DNA of 64,000 bases. Origin: Rhododendron vialii. Lineage: Eukaryota; Streptophyta; Magnoliopsida; Ericales; Ericaceae. Numbering within the stretch: the stretch's first letter is position 1; every line of letters begins with the position of its first letter. The stretch is from NCBI RefSeq assembly GCF_030253575.1, contig NC_080568.1, positions 28,664,001 through 28,728,000 of the forward strand, in the 5' to 3' direction. Under the pieces are notes generated by a model that was given only the letters and a program-made list of their open reading frames with translations, did not search any database and was not told the DNA's origin. Position numbers and translations under genes: made by a program. Below, in pieces: positions 49,301-60,153 of this stretch.

Positions 49301-50690
49301 ACAGCAATCAGGTTGGCAAGATATGACCAAAAAACTACTCAATCCAAAATTCTACATGATATTGACAGCAATAATGGTGAAAATGATCCATTTGGAGCTA
49401 TGGCGCCATTTTCTGGTTTTAGATCTCAGGGAGTTTTAATTCTTTTTCTTTTGAGCTTGGCTTGGTTTCGTTTGCTTGTGTTATGGATTTCATCGCAGCT
49501 AAAATGGTTTTCTGATTTGAATCTTCGCCGTCTTTATCTTTGACTGACTCTGTCGTTTTTGGTCCGCTTTGCTTGCGGTATGTGCTAAGGAACATGAGGC
49601 TCGTGTCTGAATGAAAAAAAAAATATGTTCACTTATGGTGTAATTTGTATTTGGAGGAGGGTAATAGGGTTATTCCACGTACAAACTCACCTAGGCAATT
49701 GCTGACTAGAAAGAGGCATAATAGACCCTTTAAACACACATACACACACAATACCCAAACTCCCGATGTGGGAGTCAGCCCAGCTGACGCAAGCCCAAGA
49801 GCCTTGCCACTAAAGAGTAGTACCGCGACAGAGAGCCCAAGGGACCTGCACCAGAGGTCAAGCACCCAAACCACAACGGCTAGGCGAGACTTGGTTGCTT
49901 TGGAGGAGGGCAAGAGGATAATTTCACATGCCATGTGGTGTAATTTGTCTATTATCTTTGTGTACTATGTGTGTATTAGGTTCTTATATTTGTATTTCGG
50001 ACGAATTTCTTGTGAGTGTCGCTAGGTTTTTGTGAATACCAATCATTGCCATTGGAAAAAAAAAAATGGTGATAATGATCTTAAGCCCAAGGAGTCCAAT
50101 TTGTCAATTGATCATTCATTGAGTGGTCCAAGAAAGCTCCATCTACCCAACCATTTCATCATTTGAGCTACCATTAAAATCCAACTTCAACAATAAGAGA
50201 GAGAAAGAGCTCCTAAAAGTAAAACCTAGACCAAGATTGAAAACATTGGATTTTTAGTTCCTCTCCATTTTCAGCTGGTACCAAACTCATCAATTCAGTG
50301 CACAAGGTTGCAAGTTGCAATAAATCTTGAATATCTAAATCAACCGCGTTCTGGATGCTATTTTCCCGCACTTCCATTTAAGAGTTTGATGGTTCGAAAC
50401 TTTGCAAGTATTATGAGGTGGGAGATTATAACTTATAAGTAGCCTAATAAGCTAACCAATACGCACATAAACCACCTTTCCGGGTTTGCATCCTTGTGCT
50501 GCTTACTGCGCGGCCAGTCCCCCTTCTGCTTGGAAATAGGCTTGAAATTACAAAATGTTGTTTCATCTATATTCAAGAAAAAAATAAAAGAAGGGAAAAA
50601 GATCATCAATTGTCTATGAACATCAGCATATTGCGAATTTAGCACACACATCAACCATTTAGATTCCCCTCAGGCAAATATACGTTAACC
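46353..50690. other. Gene-free stretch with scattered retro-element relics
   Basis: No exon recognised. A likely SINE 3' end lies at about 48207-48258 (AGTCGAGGTGCGCGAAAGCTG, then an A-run). A LINE-like 3' tail ends in poly-A at about 49613-49622. A pair of direct words (TTTGGAGGAGGG, near 49651 and 49898) brackets a GC-richer 250-bp insert. Two 20-bp tandem duplications occur at 48624-48664 and 49093-49126. The ORFs here (for example 47145-47426 and 49645-50025) carry no family motif. Confidence 0.4.
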
Positions 50691-50694
50691 CTTT

Positions 50695-50907
50695 GTATAG
50701 ACTCGGTCACCTTTTTCGAAATTTTCTGAATTTGTCAGCTAGCCCAAGTGGCGGGACTCGGGGAAGCTGCCAAACACCCTGTCAAGCCAGCTAGCCCAAG
50801 TGGCGGGACTCGGGGAAGCTGCCAAACACCCTGTCAAGCCGCTGTATAGACTCGGTCACCTTTTTCGAAATTTTTTGAATTTGTCAGCTAGCCCAAGTGG
50901 CGGGACC
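50695..50907 (+). repeat. Nested tandem duplication
   Basis: A 52-bp unit starting AGCTAGCCCAAGTGGCGGGA is present twice head-to-tail without change (50737-50788 and 50789-50840). A wider unit starting TGTATAGACTCGGTCACC occurs at 50695 and again at 50843. So the region was duplicated twice, at two scales, recently. Confidence 0.9.
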
Positions 50908-51125
50908 CAGGGATGTTGCCAAGCACCCCCTACCAAGCGGTTGCCGAGCAGCATCCGACCGTTCATCTCGGCATAGACGGCTCGGATTGAATCTAAGCAA
51001 ATACAAATCTGAACCGTCCATTCTTAGGTCAAGATCCGAGCCGTCGATTACCAAGATGAACGATCGGATCATGCGCTCAGCACCCACTCGGCAGGGGGTG
51101 CTTGGCAGCATAGCGGGTGCTTGTT
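50908..51125. repeat. Foldback MITE
   Basis: The left part TTGCCAAGCACCCCCTACCAAG pairs with TCGGCAGGGGGTGCTTGGCA on the right; the inner words GTTCATCTCGGCATAGACGGCTCGGAT pair with ATCCGAGCCGTCGATTACCAAGATGAAC. Same family as 9404-9546 and 38090-38290. It immediately follows the nested tandem duplication. Confidence 0.75.
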
Positions 51126-51241
51126 CTAAGTTCACCCAGCTCTTAAGTTCAATCCCCCTGCCCATGACACTAGATAGTATATTACATTAATGTTCATGTA
51201 CGTGAAAACACAATCTACTCACAAATCAATATTGGAGAAAT

Positions 51242-51487
51242 ATGGACAAAATTCCAGAGGAAGCTCATACAACAAGCATTCATGTACCATCTGCTAATAT
51301 CAGAGGAACTCTCTACAGTCTACACCTTGTGAGTTCAAAATCAAAGCCAACTGAGGTTATTCCCCAGTCAACTAATCAAAGTCATCTCACAAACCCAGAA
51401 AACACAGTCGCCGAATTCACAGAAGCTCATACATATAGTATTCATGCACCATCTGCTAATGTCAGAGCTGCTCTCTTCATCTTCTAA
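51242..51487 (+). other. Unrecognised 81-codon ORF with an internal repeat
   Basis: The translation has two similar segments, EEAHTTSIHVPSANIRGTL and TEAHTYSIHAPSANVRAAL, encoded by direct DNA repeats at 51260-51312 and 51422-51474 (offset 162 bp). No known family, no promoter seen. It lies 290 bp beyond the transporter stop codon on the opposite strand, perhaps within that gene's 3' UTR. Probably non-coding. Confidence 0.2.
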
Positions 51488-51774
51488 GTTCCTTTAAGTA
51501 CCAACTAAAAGCAGATTGAGAATGTGAATGCAAGAATGGAGATTACGACAGCTTAAGAACAGAAACCAAAGAGTAAGCAAAACTTGTGTTTCATTGCTAC
51601 TTTAAAGTCTTTATCAGCAACTGGAATTACAACAACAAAACAAATTAACAAATGTCCTAATAGATACTGTAAAAGGAACACTAATTTATACTGCTTTAGC
51701 ACGTGATTAGATCAGACAAGGATCGCTTGAGAGAGCAATATTTCCGAAGACCACTTTATACCTTGGTGACACGG

Positions 51775-54700
51775 TTAAACAGATGGGAAATATTTGTTGA
51801 GATTGAAGGGTAGGGAATAGAACTCCTCACTTCTTGTATCGGTCTTGAATGACCGGAATTTGTCCCACCAATGCTTACCCCTATCTTTCCTTATTGCACT
51901 GTCCTTCTTGTGTAGTGTGTTGTCCAAGAAATATGCAACTATGCCCGCAACAAATGCTTCGGATGAGAAAGGAACATTAACCATGTCGTTGAACTGCACG
52001 GTAAATAAAGGACATTTTACATTTCCTTATTGAGCTCACTAAGAAAATAACCTTGTTCTTTCATAAACTAAGGCTCCCTTTGGTTCAACATAAACCTTTA
52101 TAGTAAATTTTTTCTCCCCGTAAACTGATTTGGCCAAAAAAAGACTTTGTTTCTTTTCTTTTCCTGATGGTTGGTTGAAACTAGGAAATAATCAGAAAAG
52201 AAACAACTCAAAAATCAATCTCAGTTAAAACATTTCATAAAACATAAGAAAAACAAAACACTGACACTGCAAATACAGAATATTAGTATCTTACCCATAC
52301 ACAACAATAACCTATATCTACCAATATAGGTAGACAAAGAAAAACTCATGGAACACAATTTCGCTCTTGCTTTGGGATTGCCAACAAGGAAGGGTCAAAA
52401 ATTTAGAGAAGGGTTGACAACACAAGGTCACATAACTTGCCGGTCATTTAGAAGGAAAACAAGTTCGGCAATATCATGAAAATATCTGACATATAAAAAT
52501 ATTTTACTTTTCGTCCAACCAAATAATGAAAAATGGGTATAAGATATTAGAGGTAAAAAATTTATGTCGACACAAATGGAGCCTAAAAGGAAATCAAGAT
52601 TTTCGGGGTTGGGGTTTTCAGCATACCCATCTTCCTCCTGTGTGAACGGGGCCAAATCCTTTGATTGCGGTGTACTCATTGAAGTACTGGGGTATAGAGA
52701 AGCCCAAAAAGATAGAGTAGCCCAAAATGAATTTGACTCGGAAGCTGTTGAGATTGCAGAACTGGAGGAAACTTAAACCGACTGAACCTGGACATGGATG
52801 GGTGAAAGCAAAGAGACATTAACTAAAATACATCATATTAATCAGACGGTGAAAGATATCTGCTAGCTTTGTAGTTACATCATTGACACTTACCCACATA
52901 ACCAAAGAAAAGGCAATACAAAGCAGCTACAATTGGTGCTGGAATCGAGGCAAAGACTGCTCCAAATTTCCCTGAACATGTCGGTTTTAGTGGTAGGAAT
53001 TAAAAAAATATTGCTCTCTCTCACTCACTCTCGATCCCAACCAATTGAAAGAAGAAAAAACCTAACAGGAAAAAAAAAAGAAGCAAAGCAAACGAGTAAT
53101 GAAATTTGATTCATGTACTGCTCCTTTGCACACTCTCACCAAGAAACCCATGCATGAAAGCTGTAACAAAATTTAGTTTCACGTGGGACACTTGGGAAAC
53201 TACTCACCAAGAATGGAAAAGAAAATCATGAACCCAGCAGATATTTGCACTACCCTTCTACTGCCAACACGGGTCAAAGCTAGGAGACCAGCATTTTCAC
53301 TGCAGATAAATCAAAACAAACTCCTTGGTAAGTTTGTTCTGTTTTCAATTCATACAAATAAATGCTATGAGTTACGAAGGTTTTTTTTACTAGTTTCTTA
53401 CATAGATACTGAGGTTCCAGTGACCGTTCCAAACAACCCAGACAGCAAAATGCCAATTCCCTGAGACAGTGATGGAAAACAAGTTAAAAGGCAATATGAA
53501 CACACATTAATCTTGGAAATATGAATTTTGTTTTTAGAACAGCAGAAAATGAGAAAATTAGCCAAAATAGAAAACATCATTAGAAACAAATTAAACTGGC
53601 AGATTTCAAAGATGAATTATTTCCCCTCCTGCCTGTCTCACCAGCTGGGAAAGAGATATATAATGCCATACTTTCAACCCTCAATACCATAATCTTTTCA
53701 CAATGAAATTTCGAATATTTGTTATTTTCAAGTGTAGCTTCCTTCTAGAAATATCGTTAGTTAGATCCCGAACCAAAGTGATCAAGAAATCGGTCAGGAC
53801 CCAGCCTTCCATTATAAACCTCTTTATATGGTTGACCAACGAGCCACATTAAGTTTGTTTTTCTTCTTTATTTTCCAATTTCTTTCGTTATTTATGTATT
53901 CCAGCAGTTTCTTCTTGAAAGGACTGATAAAATTGAATTGACACACACCACATAACGAGTCAAAAAGAAGAGGAAAGAAATATAATCAACAAACATTTTG
54001 GCCAGACAGTAGATATGTAGCGAATGTATTATCATTAGTCTGATCGCCAATCCTTTTGCAAACTAGCAAGTCATTCTTCCTTAAGCTTGACAGTGTAAAT
54101 GGTGGCAGTATTATTCCAAAAAGAGGAATATCCGTTAGATTCAAACACAAATCTGCCACCCAGCAACTAAGGATAGAAGTTTAAATAGATAGCCATAAAA
54201 GGATATCTTGCCAATACAAGTTCATTTTCAATAGTGCTTATTTTCCTTATTTGTGCATCTCAAAATGAACTCAATAATGCTCAAGAAGTTCGAAAAAAAT
54301 CTCACCTAGTGCTGAAGCAGAGAATAATGTGATCAACAAGGAATCTGAAACTAGTATTCCTAGCCATAAACATGCTACTAAGTAAAAGATCGGAACAAGT
54401 ACTTAATATACCTGCCAACCAACACCTCGGCTGAGAACAGAAGGAGGCACAGGAGTTGCACTTGCATATCTCGAAACAGCAATAAAGCCGCCAGTGGACT
54501 GCTTACATCATTGAAGCATATCAGATACTTCTGATGGCTAAAGTGATGAAATTTTAATCTGACATAACTGAAGATATATGTTGTACAATGAAGATGCAAT
54601 GGCATTTTAATGCCCAGGCAAGATGGATGTCTGTGTGCTCAAAGTGAGTACAACCTTTAAGGAAGTGTTTACCAAATTCAAGCCATAGAATAAAAAATAC

Positions 54701-57700
54701 TTCAGCTTTCTCAACAACTTATCAAAAAATATCGAGGTGTGCGGTAGAGGGATGTGCCAAGAGAAGAACACCCAATTCCAGTAAAGGAGCCAGAGTTTTT
54801 CTTGACTGGGTTCATTTAATAACTAATCAGAAAAAACTTTTCACTTTCTAGAATCTACATAAATAACATTTCCATCAATTCTCCTTTAATTTTCAAACTG
54901 CGAAGTAAGAATTGCCTCTTTTAACAAAACTATAGCTTAATGTTTCGAATAGACTCCCATAATCTGCTTTTATTAACTTTCAAAAGATTTTAGTGTGTTC
55001 AAAATGCATATATGTAACCATGCTTTAGAAAAATATCAATTCTGCCTACTACATTTTTAAAAGTTTCAGTGGGTTCAGTTGAACCCGCTAGATGCATGCC
55101 TAAAACAGGACATATGTAGGCTGCAGAGGATGTCAATCCATACCTGACAGACATTATAATCATGATAACCAACAGGTCCAACAAACAGAAAATGGCAATG
55201 CATTATAGTTATTGGAATAGTTGCATCAAGAAGAGAAACAAACCTCTACGAGAGCAACAAATGTAGTAACCATCATGGCAAAGGCTTCACCAGCATCAAA
55301 AGAAGGCGCTCCCCACTGAAACGGATAAGGAACTCTTATCCTGCAAAGGCAAACACCAGTACAATTATAAGGAACATGATTGCATGCATATTATATCGCA
55401 CTACCCAGCCACATTTCTTGCAACATACTCGGACCAAATTCACATTCATCGTCATAACACCTCAAACCTAATGTCTAGCTCAGAAAAATATGAAAACGGG
55501 AAGCATTAAGGGCCATAAGGGTAAAAAGAAAACAGGCACTTGATAAGAAGAAAAAAAGTTTCATTTAAACTTCTTACAAGAGAAATGGAATGCAGCATAC
55601 AGCCTTCTTCCATTTGGATGATAATCAATAAAAGCAATAAACACGCTTATTAGTTTGCTTGAATGTTAGTGTAGAAAACTAGAGCTCAGGGGAATATATT
55701 CACTCAGTTGGATCCTACTTTCCTTTACTCGTAACTATCAAGCCATCACGATACAATCATACAAGTTCCTTGAGGAAACTTATTTAATGTTCAGAGTTTG
55801 AGAGTGCAGTAACCATACATATGGTTAAAAATTAGTCATAATAACACTATCATATTGAATGAAAGCTTAAGAGCCTAAGATAACCAAGTAGTAAACAAGA
55901 AACCATGTGCTTACCAAGGAGCACCATCAATAAGTCCAGCACGATCAGTACGGCAGCTCAGTTGTGTTTGTGGTGCTTTACCATTATAGGCCCCTCCCAC
56001 AGTGAGTAAGTGAGCGTAAATCCATACGATTGCAACCGAAAATATTACTGCAAAACGTTCAAAGATATCTTTTCCTCTCTTTATCACATGGGCTAGATAC
56101 TGTAGACATTAAAGGAGATTGATGGTTTCAGCTTAAAGTATTTTCATACATTTTGAATGTAAGAGAGGAAAGGAAATAACATTTGGATGAAACTTATAAC
56201 ACCTTAAAAGACCTTACCTGTGAGATGAAGACTAAAATGATGAGTTCAGGCAGCCCAATTTCAATGCACTTTGCCACCTAGAAAACATAGTCAACAGTTA
56301 GCATCCCATAGAGATACAAAGAAAAACCAGAAAAAGTATACATACGCGCCTACGGACGCAAAGAGAGTAACATCCATGAATCCACAATGTATCCAAGTTC
56401 AGTATAAGTATACCTACCCCAGGAAAACCAAACTCATAAAGCCCAAAACCAGCAAGAGCAACCAAAGGAACAGCTGAGAGTGGACTCAAGAACCTGAAAA
56501 GCATCATGGTTATGGACACACTTCAATAGATGTAGTGAAACAGTGTAGCAAAGTTCGAGAATTTAGTGGATTGCATAAGTAGAAACAAGATGAACTACTG
56601 TAATGTTGAAAAATGGCAATACTGCAGTTATGTGTAGTCCATGCCTAAAACTACGGTTACAAGTTCGCAACAATAAGAAAAAACTCAAGTTAGCTAAGTA
56701 CAGTCCAGAACTTCGTGCGTTTAGGAAGATAATGAACCAACCTTGTGACATTACGCCAAAGGCCGCTGAAACCCAGGACTATCTGAAGAGTTGAAGCAAC
56801 AATAAGTGCACCTTGGATTGCCCGCATTGTCCTTTTGAATCTCTGATAAGACAATGAAAAATGACCACAAGGTTAGAAAAAAATATCAGTACTTCATTTT
56901 GTCTTCCTCTTTATTTGGGTAATGTGTGACCAAAAGAACATGTGTAAAGAAAAATATTTGCAGTAGTTGATGTGCATGAAACTTCGCATCCAGCCGTAAT
57001 TCAGTAGTATTGTTCACGCGAAAATGCTATTGATGGCAAAAGTATGGTGAACCCTGTACTAAAAAGGAAAATCAGTCATGTTTCTCAACACATGTGCTCA
57101 CACGCAGACAGAGAGATAGAAGGTTTCCAGAAATGCAGACATGGAAAAAGAACTTTCAAAGAACACGACATGCACAAATACTAATTATGTGCTTTTGTGT
57201 TTAATAAGCATCACATAGTAACAAAAACAATCAATGTTCTAACTTCTACGCAAACAACACGGACTATAACAACAAGGGATCTGTATCACAAACCTCGATA
57301 GGATCCTGATCATTGAATCGACCAGAGAGGATAATTGAAATTGTGGCTGCAACAAACGTATATGACCCTCCCATCACAGCAGGCAATCTAGTCCCGAAAG
57401 TAGTTTGCAATAATGTGTTCAATCCAGCAACAAAGAGTAGGGTCTGGATCACCTTTGCTTTCTCCTCCTAAAAGAACAGCAAATAAAGTTTGACTACATG
57501 TATTTAACTCATTTATGACAAAATCGAGATAAACGCTTAGTTTCCTTTTTAGGCCTTACATTCCCTCCCCCCATTTGAGGAACAAGAGCAGTGGGAATGA
57601 TAACTGTCGTGCCTAGCATCACCAGATAATGTTCAAACCCAAGGAGGATAGCATCGGCTGCATAAAGAATGCACCACAAAATTAAAAAATTAGGTGCTCT

Positions 57701-58529
57701 CATCATGGTAGGCAAAGACATTGAACTGTCAAATCGGAAATGCGAAAACTCAACACTGTCTGGCCAAATAAGAATCAGAGTGGCTACCACGAATTTACTA
57801 AAATTCAAGATGACAAGAAGGATACAAACGTTGCCGCAATCTTTTTCAATTGAAAACATGCCAATCCCCAAAATAGTAGTACTGTAAAGTTGAAGTCAGG
57901 ATTTGAATTTTACAATATCTGATTCAAGTCAATCGACAAAAGATAAACAAAAAGAACATTTACCATACAAAAGAGATTCCAGTAAACAAAGAGAACAGTT
58001 CAATTTGGCCTGTTCTAAGTCAACCATAAGCACATAGCTCGCGTTGCATAAGCAAAAATAGCAAACAAAACCTAGGCTCAAACTCCTCAATTAATGGCCT
58101 TCTCCCTCTGCAGCAAGACGTCTCAGTACAAGAATAAAAGGAAAGGCAAAAAGAAGGCACCAGGAAAAATTAACATGCTAAACTCAACAGTAACATAGTG
58201 ATAAAAGATTGACAAAAGGAACTATAAACCTTTAAGAAGAGAGAATCAAGAAGATTCAGAGAATCAGAACCCACAGGTAGTTATATTAAGGTATCCACAC
58301 ATATATGCAAGGAAATCAATGTATATCCCACTGAATCTATCTATCTGAAACTAAACTAAAATAACATAAAAACCAGAGAGTCTAAATTAAGGAGAAAAAC
58401 AGAGGATGTGAGAGACTCACGCCACCGGGGAGGGCTAGTAATGCAGTAGGAAACATTGGGGAGTTGATCCTTCGCTGGGTGTGGCGCTGGATCAGCATCT
58501 GACTTTGCCGGACCTCCTCCTCCTGCCAT
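51775..58529 (-). CDS. NAT6: Nucleobase-ascorbate transporter (NAT5/NAT6-type)
   Basis: Fourteen exons, minus strand: 58421-58529, 57560-57657, 57294-57467, 56742-56842, 56418-56493, 56218-56277, 55915-56099, 55244-55340, 54412-54498, 53402-53460, 53208-53299, 52894-52971, 52627-52787 and 51775-51993. All join in frame to 531 residues, the family's usual size. It is a NCS2/NAT membrane carrier, expected to move purines or uracil by proton symport at the plasma membrane; the ascorbate part of the name comes from animal relatives. Seen: MAGGGGPAKSDADP start, DQLPNVSYCITSPP, GFEHYLVMLGTTVIIPTALVPQMGG, repeated hydrophobic helices, and the NAT signature region SIENAGLLALTRVGSRRV (EN, G, T-R). The C-terminus DTRSEEFYSLPFNLNKYFPSV is characteristic of NAT5/6. 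Exon 5 has two competing GT donors 4 nt apart. NAT5 and NAT6 cannot be separated here, so the symbol is approximate. Confidence 0.95.
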
Positions 58530-59230
58530 GGCTCTCTCTCTCTACTCTCTCTCACACTGAAAAGGTTATCTCAAAGTGCCACCAAACCCAAATCTGCGAA
58601 AAACCCAGATCCCAAACTCTCAAAAAACACACGAAAATGTCGAAGAAAATGGAAAAAGGCTATAAAAGTTGAGGGAACCCAGAAAGCTCAATCAAGTAAA
58701 GCATGAACCATAGCACTGACAAGACTAGAAACGAACGAACCACATGTCGTGCCTAAGCGGTTTTACAATGAAATTGTGTTGAAACGAGGGGAAAGCAAGT
58801 AATAATGCAACTGTAAACTAGAGTCCATGACTCTATATAGTGCAAACCTGTACTTAAAAAATGGGAGTAAATTAGTGAGAGCAGGAAGAGTCTAGAAATT
58901 GAAAACAAACCCCTGTGACAATCTTGCAGAGGCAGGATCAAATGGGAGTGCATTGCATCGAAGTCAATAATCCGAGACCCCACCCCCAATAAAAGTTCAC
59001 AAAAAGGAGTAGAAATACAGGAAAGAAACTTTAGATGGAGATGAGATGGGGTACAGCCCAAAAACCAAAGCCTTGCGAGGAAAAAGTAAAGCTAGAAAAT
59101 AAGATGGGGTGGTATATACAGACAGAAGGAGCCAGTGAAGTGTGAACCCCTCTCTCTCTCTCTCTCTCTCTCTCTGGGGGGAAATTTGAGAATCTTTTAC
59201 TGCATTTTTTTGTTGTCATTTTATTTTCAG
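58530..59230 (-). promoter_or_regulatory. Leader and proximal promoter region of the transporter gene
   Basis: The ATG is preceded by CT/GA-rich sequence (58531-58556) and a (CT)13 tract at 59150-59176, about 625 bp upstream. A leader intron is possible but I cannot define it. No clear TATA box was found. No other gene is seen in this stretch. Confidence 0.35.
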
Positions 59231-59497
59231 ATATAGTTTCAAAAGTTTTTCTCCATTTGTCGGTATTGTGTCTTAGTTTCGTTCCACCACGTACACGCTT
59301 CCTGATAAACTAAACAATGGAAATTGATATTGACAGGCGCAACGCCCCCCAAATTTTATTTGTTTCTTGTACGCTGTTTCGGTATAAGTATTTTTTATTG
59401 GTAAATTTTGGGAAACTTTTTCAATTTTTTGAAAATATCACCACAATAGGAAGGACCCCTTCCATGAGTACACCGTTTCCACGTAGCGTTGTAACTT

Positions 59498-59722
59498 GTA
59501 AGGGACTCATCTTAAGATTCCACACGAATGATCGGTCAGAACCGTTCAATTTGTTTAAAATATTTTAAAAAAATCAGTTCAGTTAAATATCAGTAAAAGA
59601 TTAATCGATTTTTGCTCATAATTGATTTTTTTTACAGAACTCCTTAACGATATACATTGTAAATAAAAATTGAACGGCTCCGAATCATTCCCGAGACTGG
59701 TCCCACACAGTACACCTACCCA
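59498..59722. repeat. Foldback MITE remnant
   Basis: GAATGATCGGTCAGAACCGTTCAATTTG on the left pairs with AATTGAACGGCTCCGAATCATTC on the right across an AT-rich core. The core words (CGGAGCCG.TCA) also occur in the hairpin at 8292-8654. Confidence 0.5.
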
Positions 59723-59938
59723 TAGTTTTTATTTATTTATTTATTGAATAGGAATACATCAAAAATTCTCGGCCGAATTTTACTTCATACAAGGTGAGTT
59801 CAAATGTCGATTGGATTGATTTGAATCTTGTCCCAAGTAATTGCCAAACGTCAGTTCCAAATTTAAAAACATTTTTTTATTTCTGTCCCTACCCACATTT
59901 ATTTCATGATGTTGTTTTTTCGTAAATGGATAATACTA

Positions 59939-60153
59939 CTCCCTCCGATTCTATATAAGTGTTCGGCGCGTAAAATTAAGCATTACAAAACATACATATT
60001 TTTTATTAAAAAAATTAATTTTTTTCACAATCTAATAAAACTCATTGCTATCTATTGATTTGTGATTTTTTTTTTTGATTTTTTAACAAAACAAATGCTT
60101 CTTTTTTAAGGCCTAATTTTGCGCGCCGGACACTTATTTAGGGACGGAGAGAA
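59939..60153. mobile_element. Stowaway-type MITE (Tc1/mariner)
   Basis: The left end CTCCCTCCGATTCTATATAAGTG and the right end CACTTATTTAGGGACGGAGAGAA are the classic Stowaway termini, flanked by the TA dinucleotide on both sides (59937-59938 and 60154-60155). It is 215 bp with an AT-rich core. Confidence 0.88.

Noticed and set aside
49629..50025. Overlapping 101- and 126-codon ORFs (VGVSPADASPRALP region)
   Set aside because: Higher GC content and flanking direct words suggest a repeat fragment; no conserved domain was recognised.
50737..50840. CRISPR-like repeat array
   Set aside because: Only two head-to-tail units without spacers, in a plant nuclear genome.
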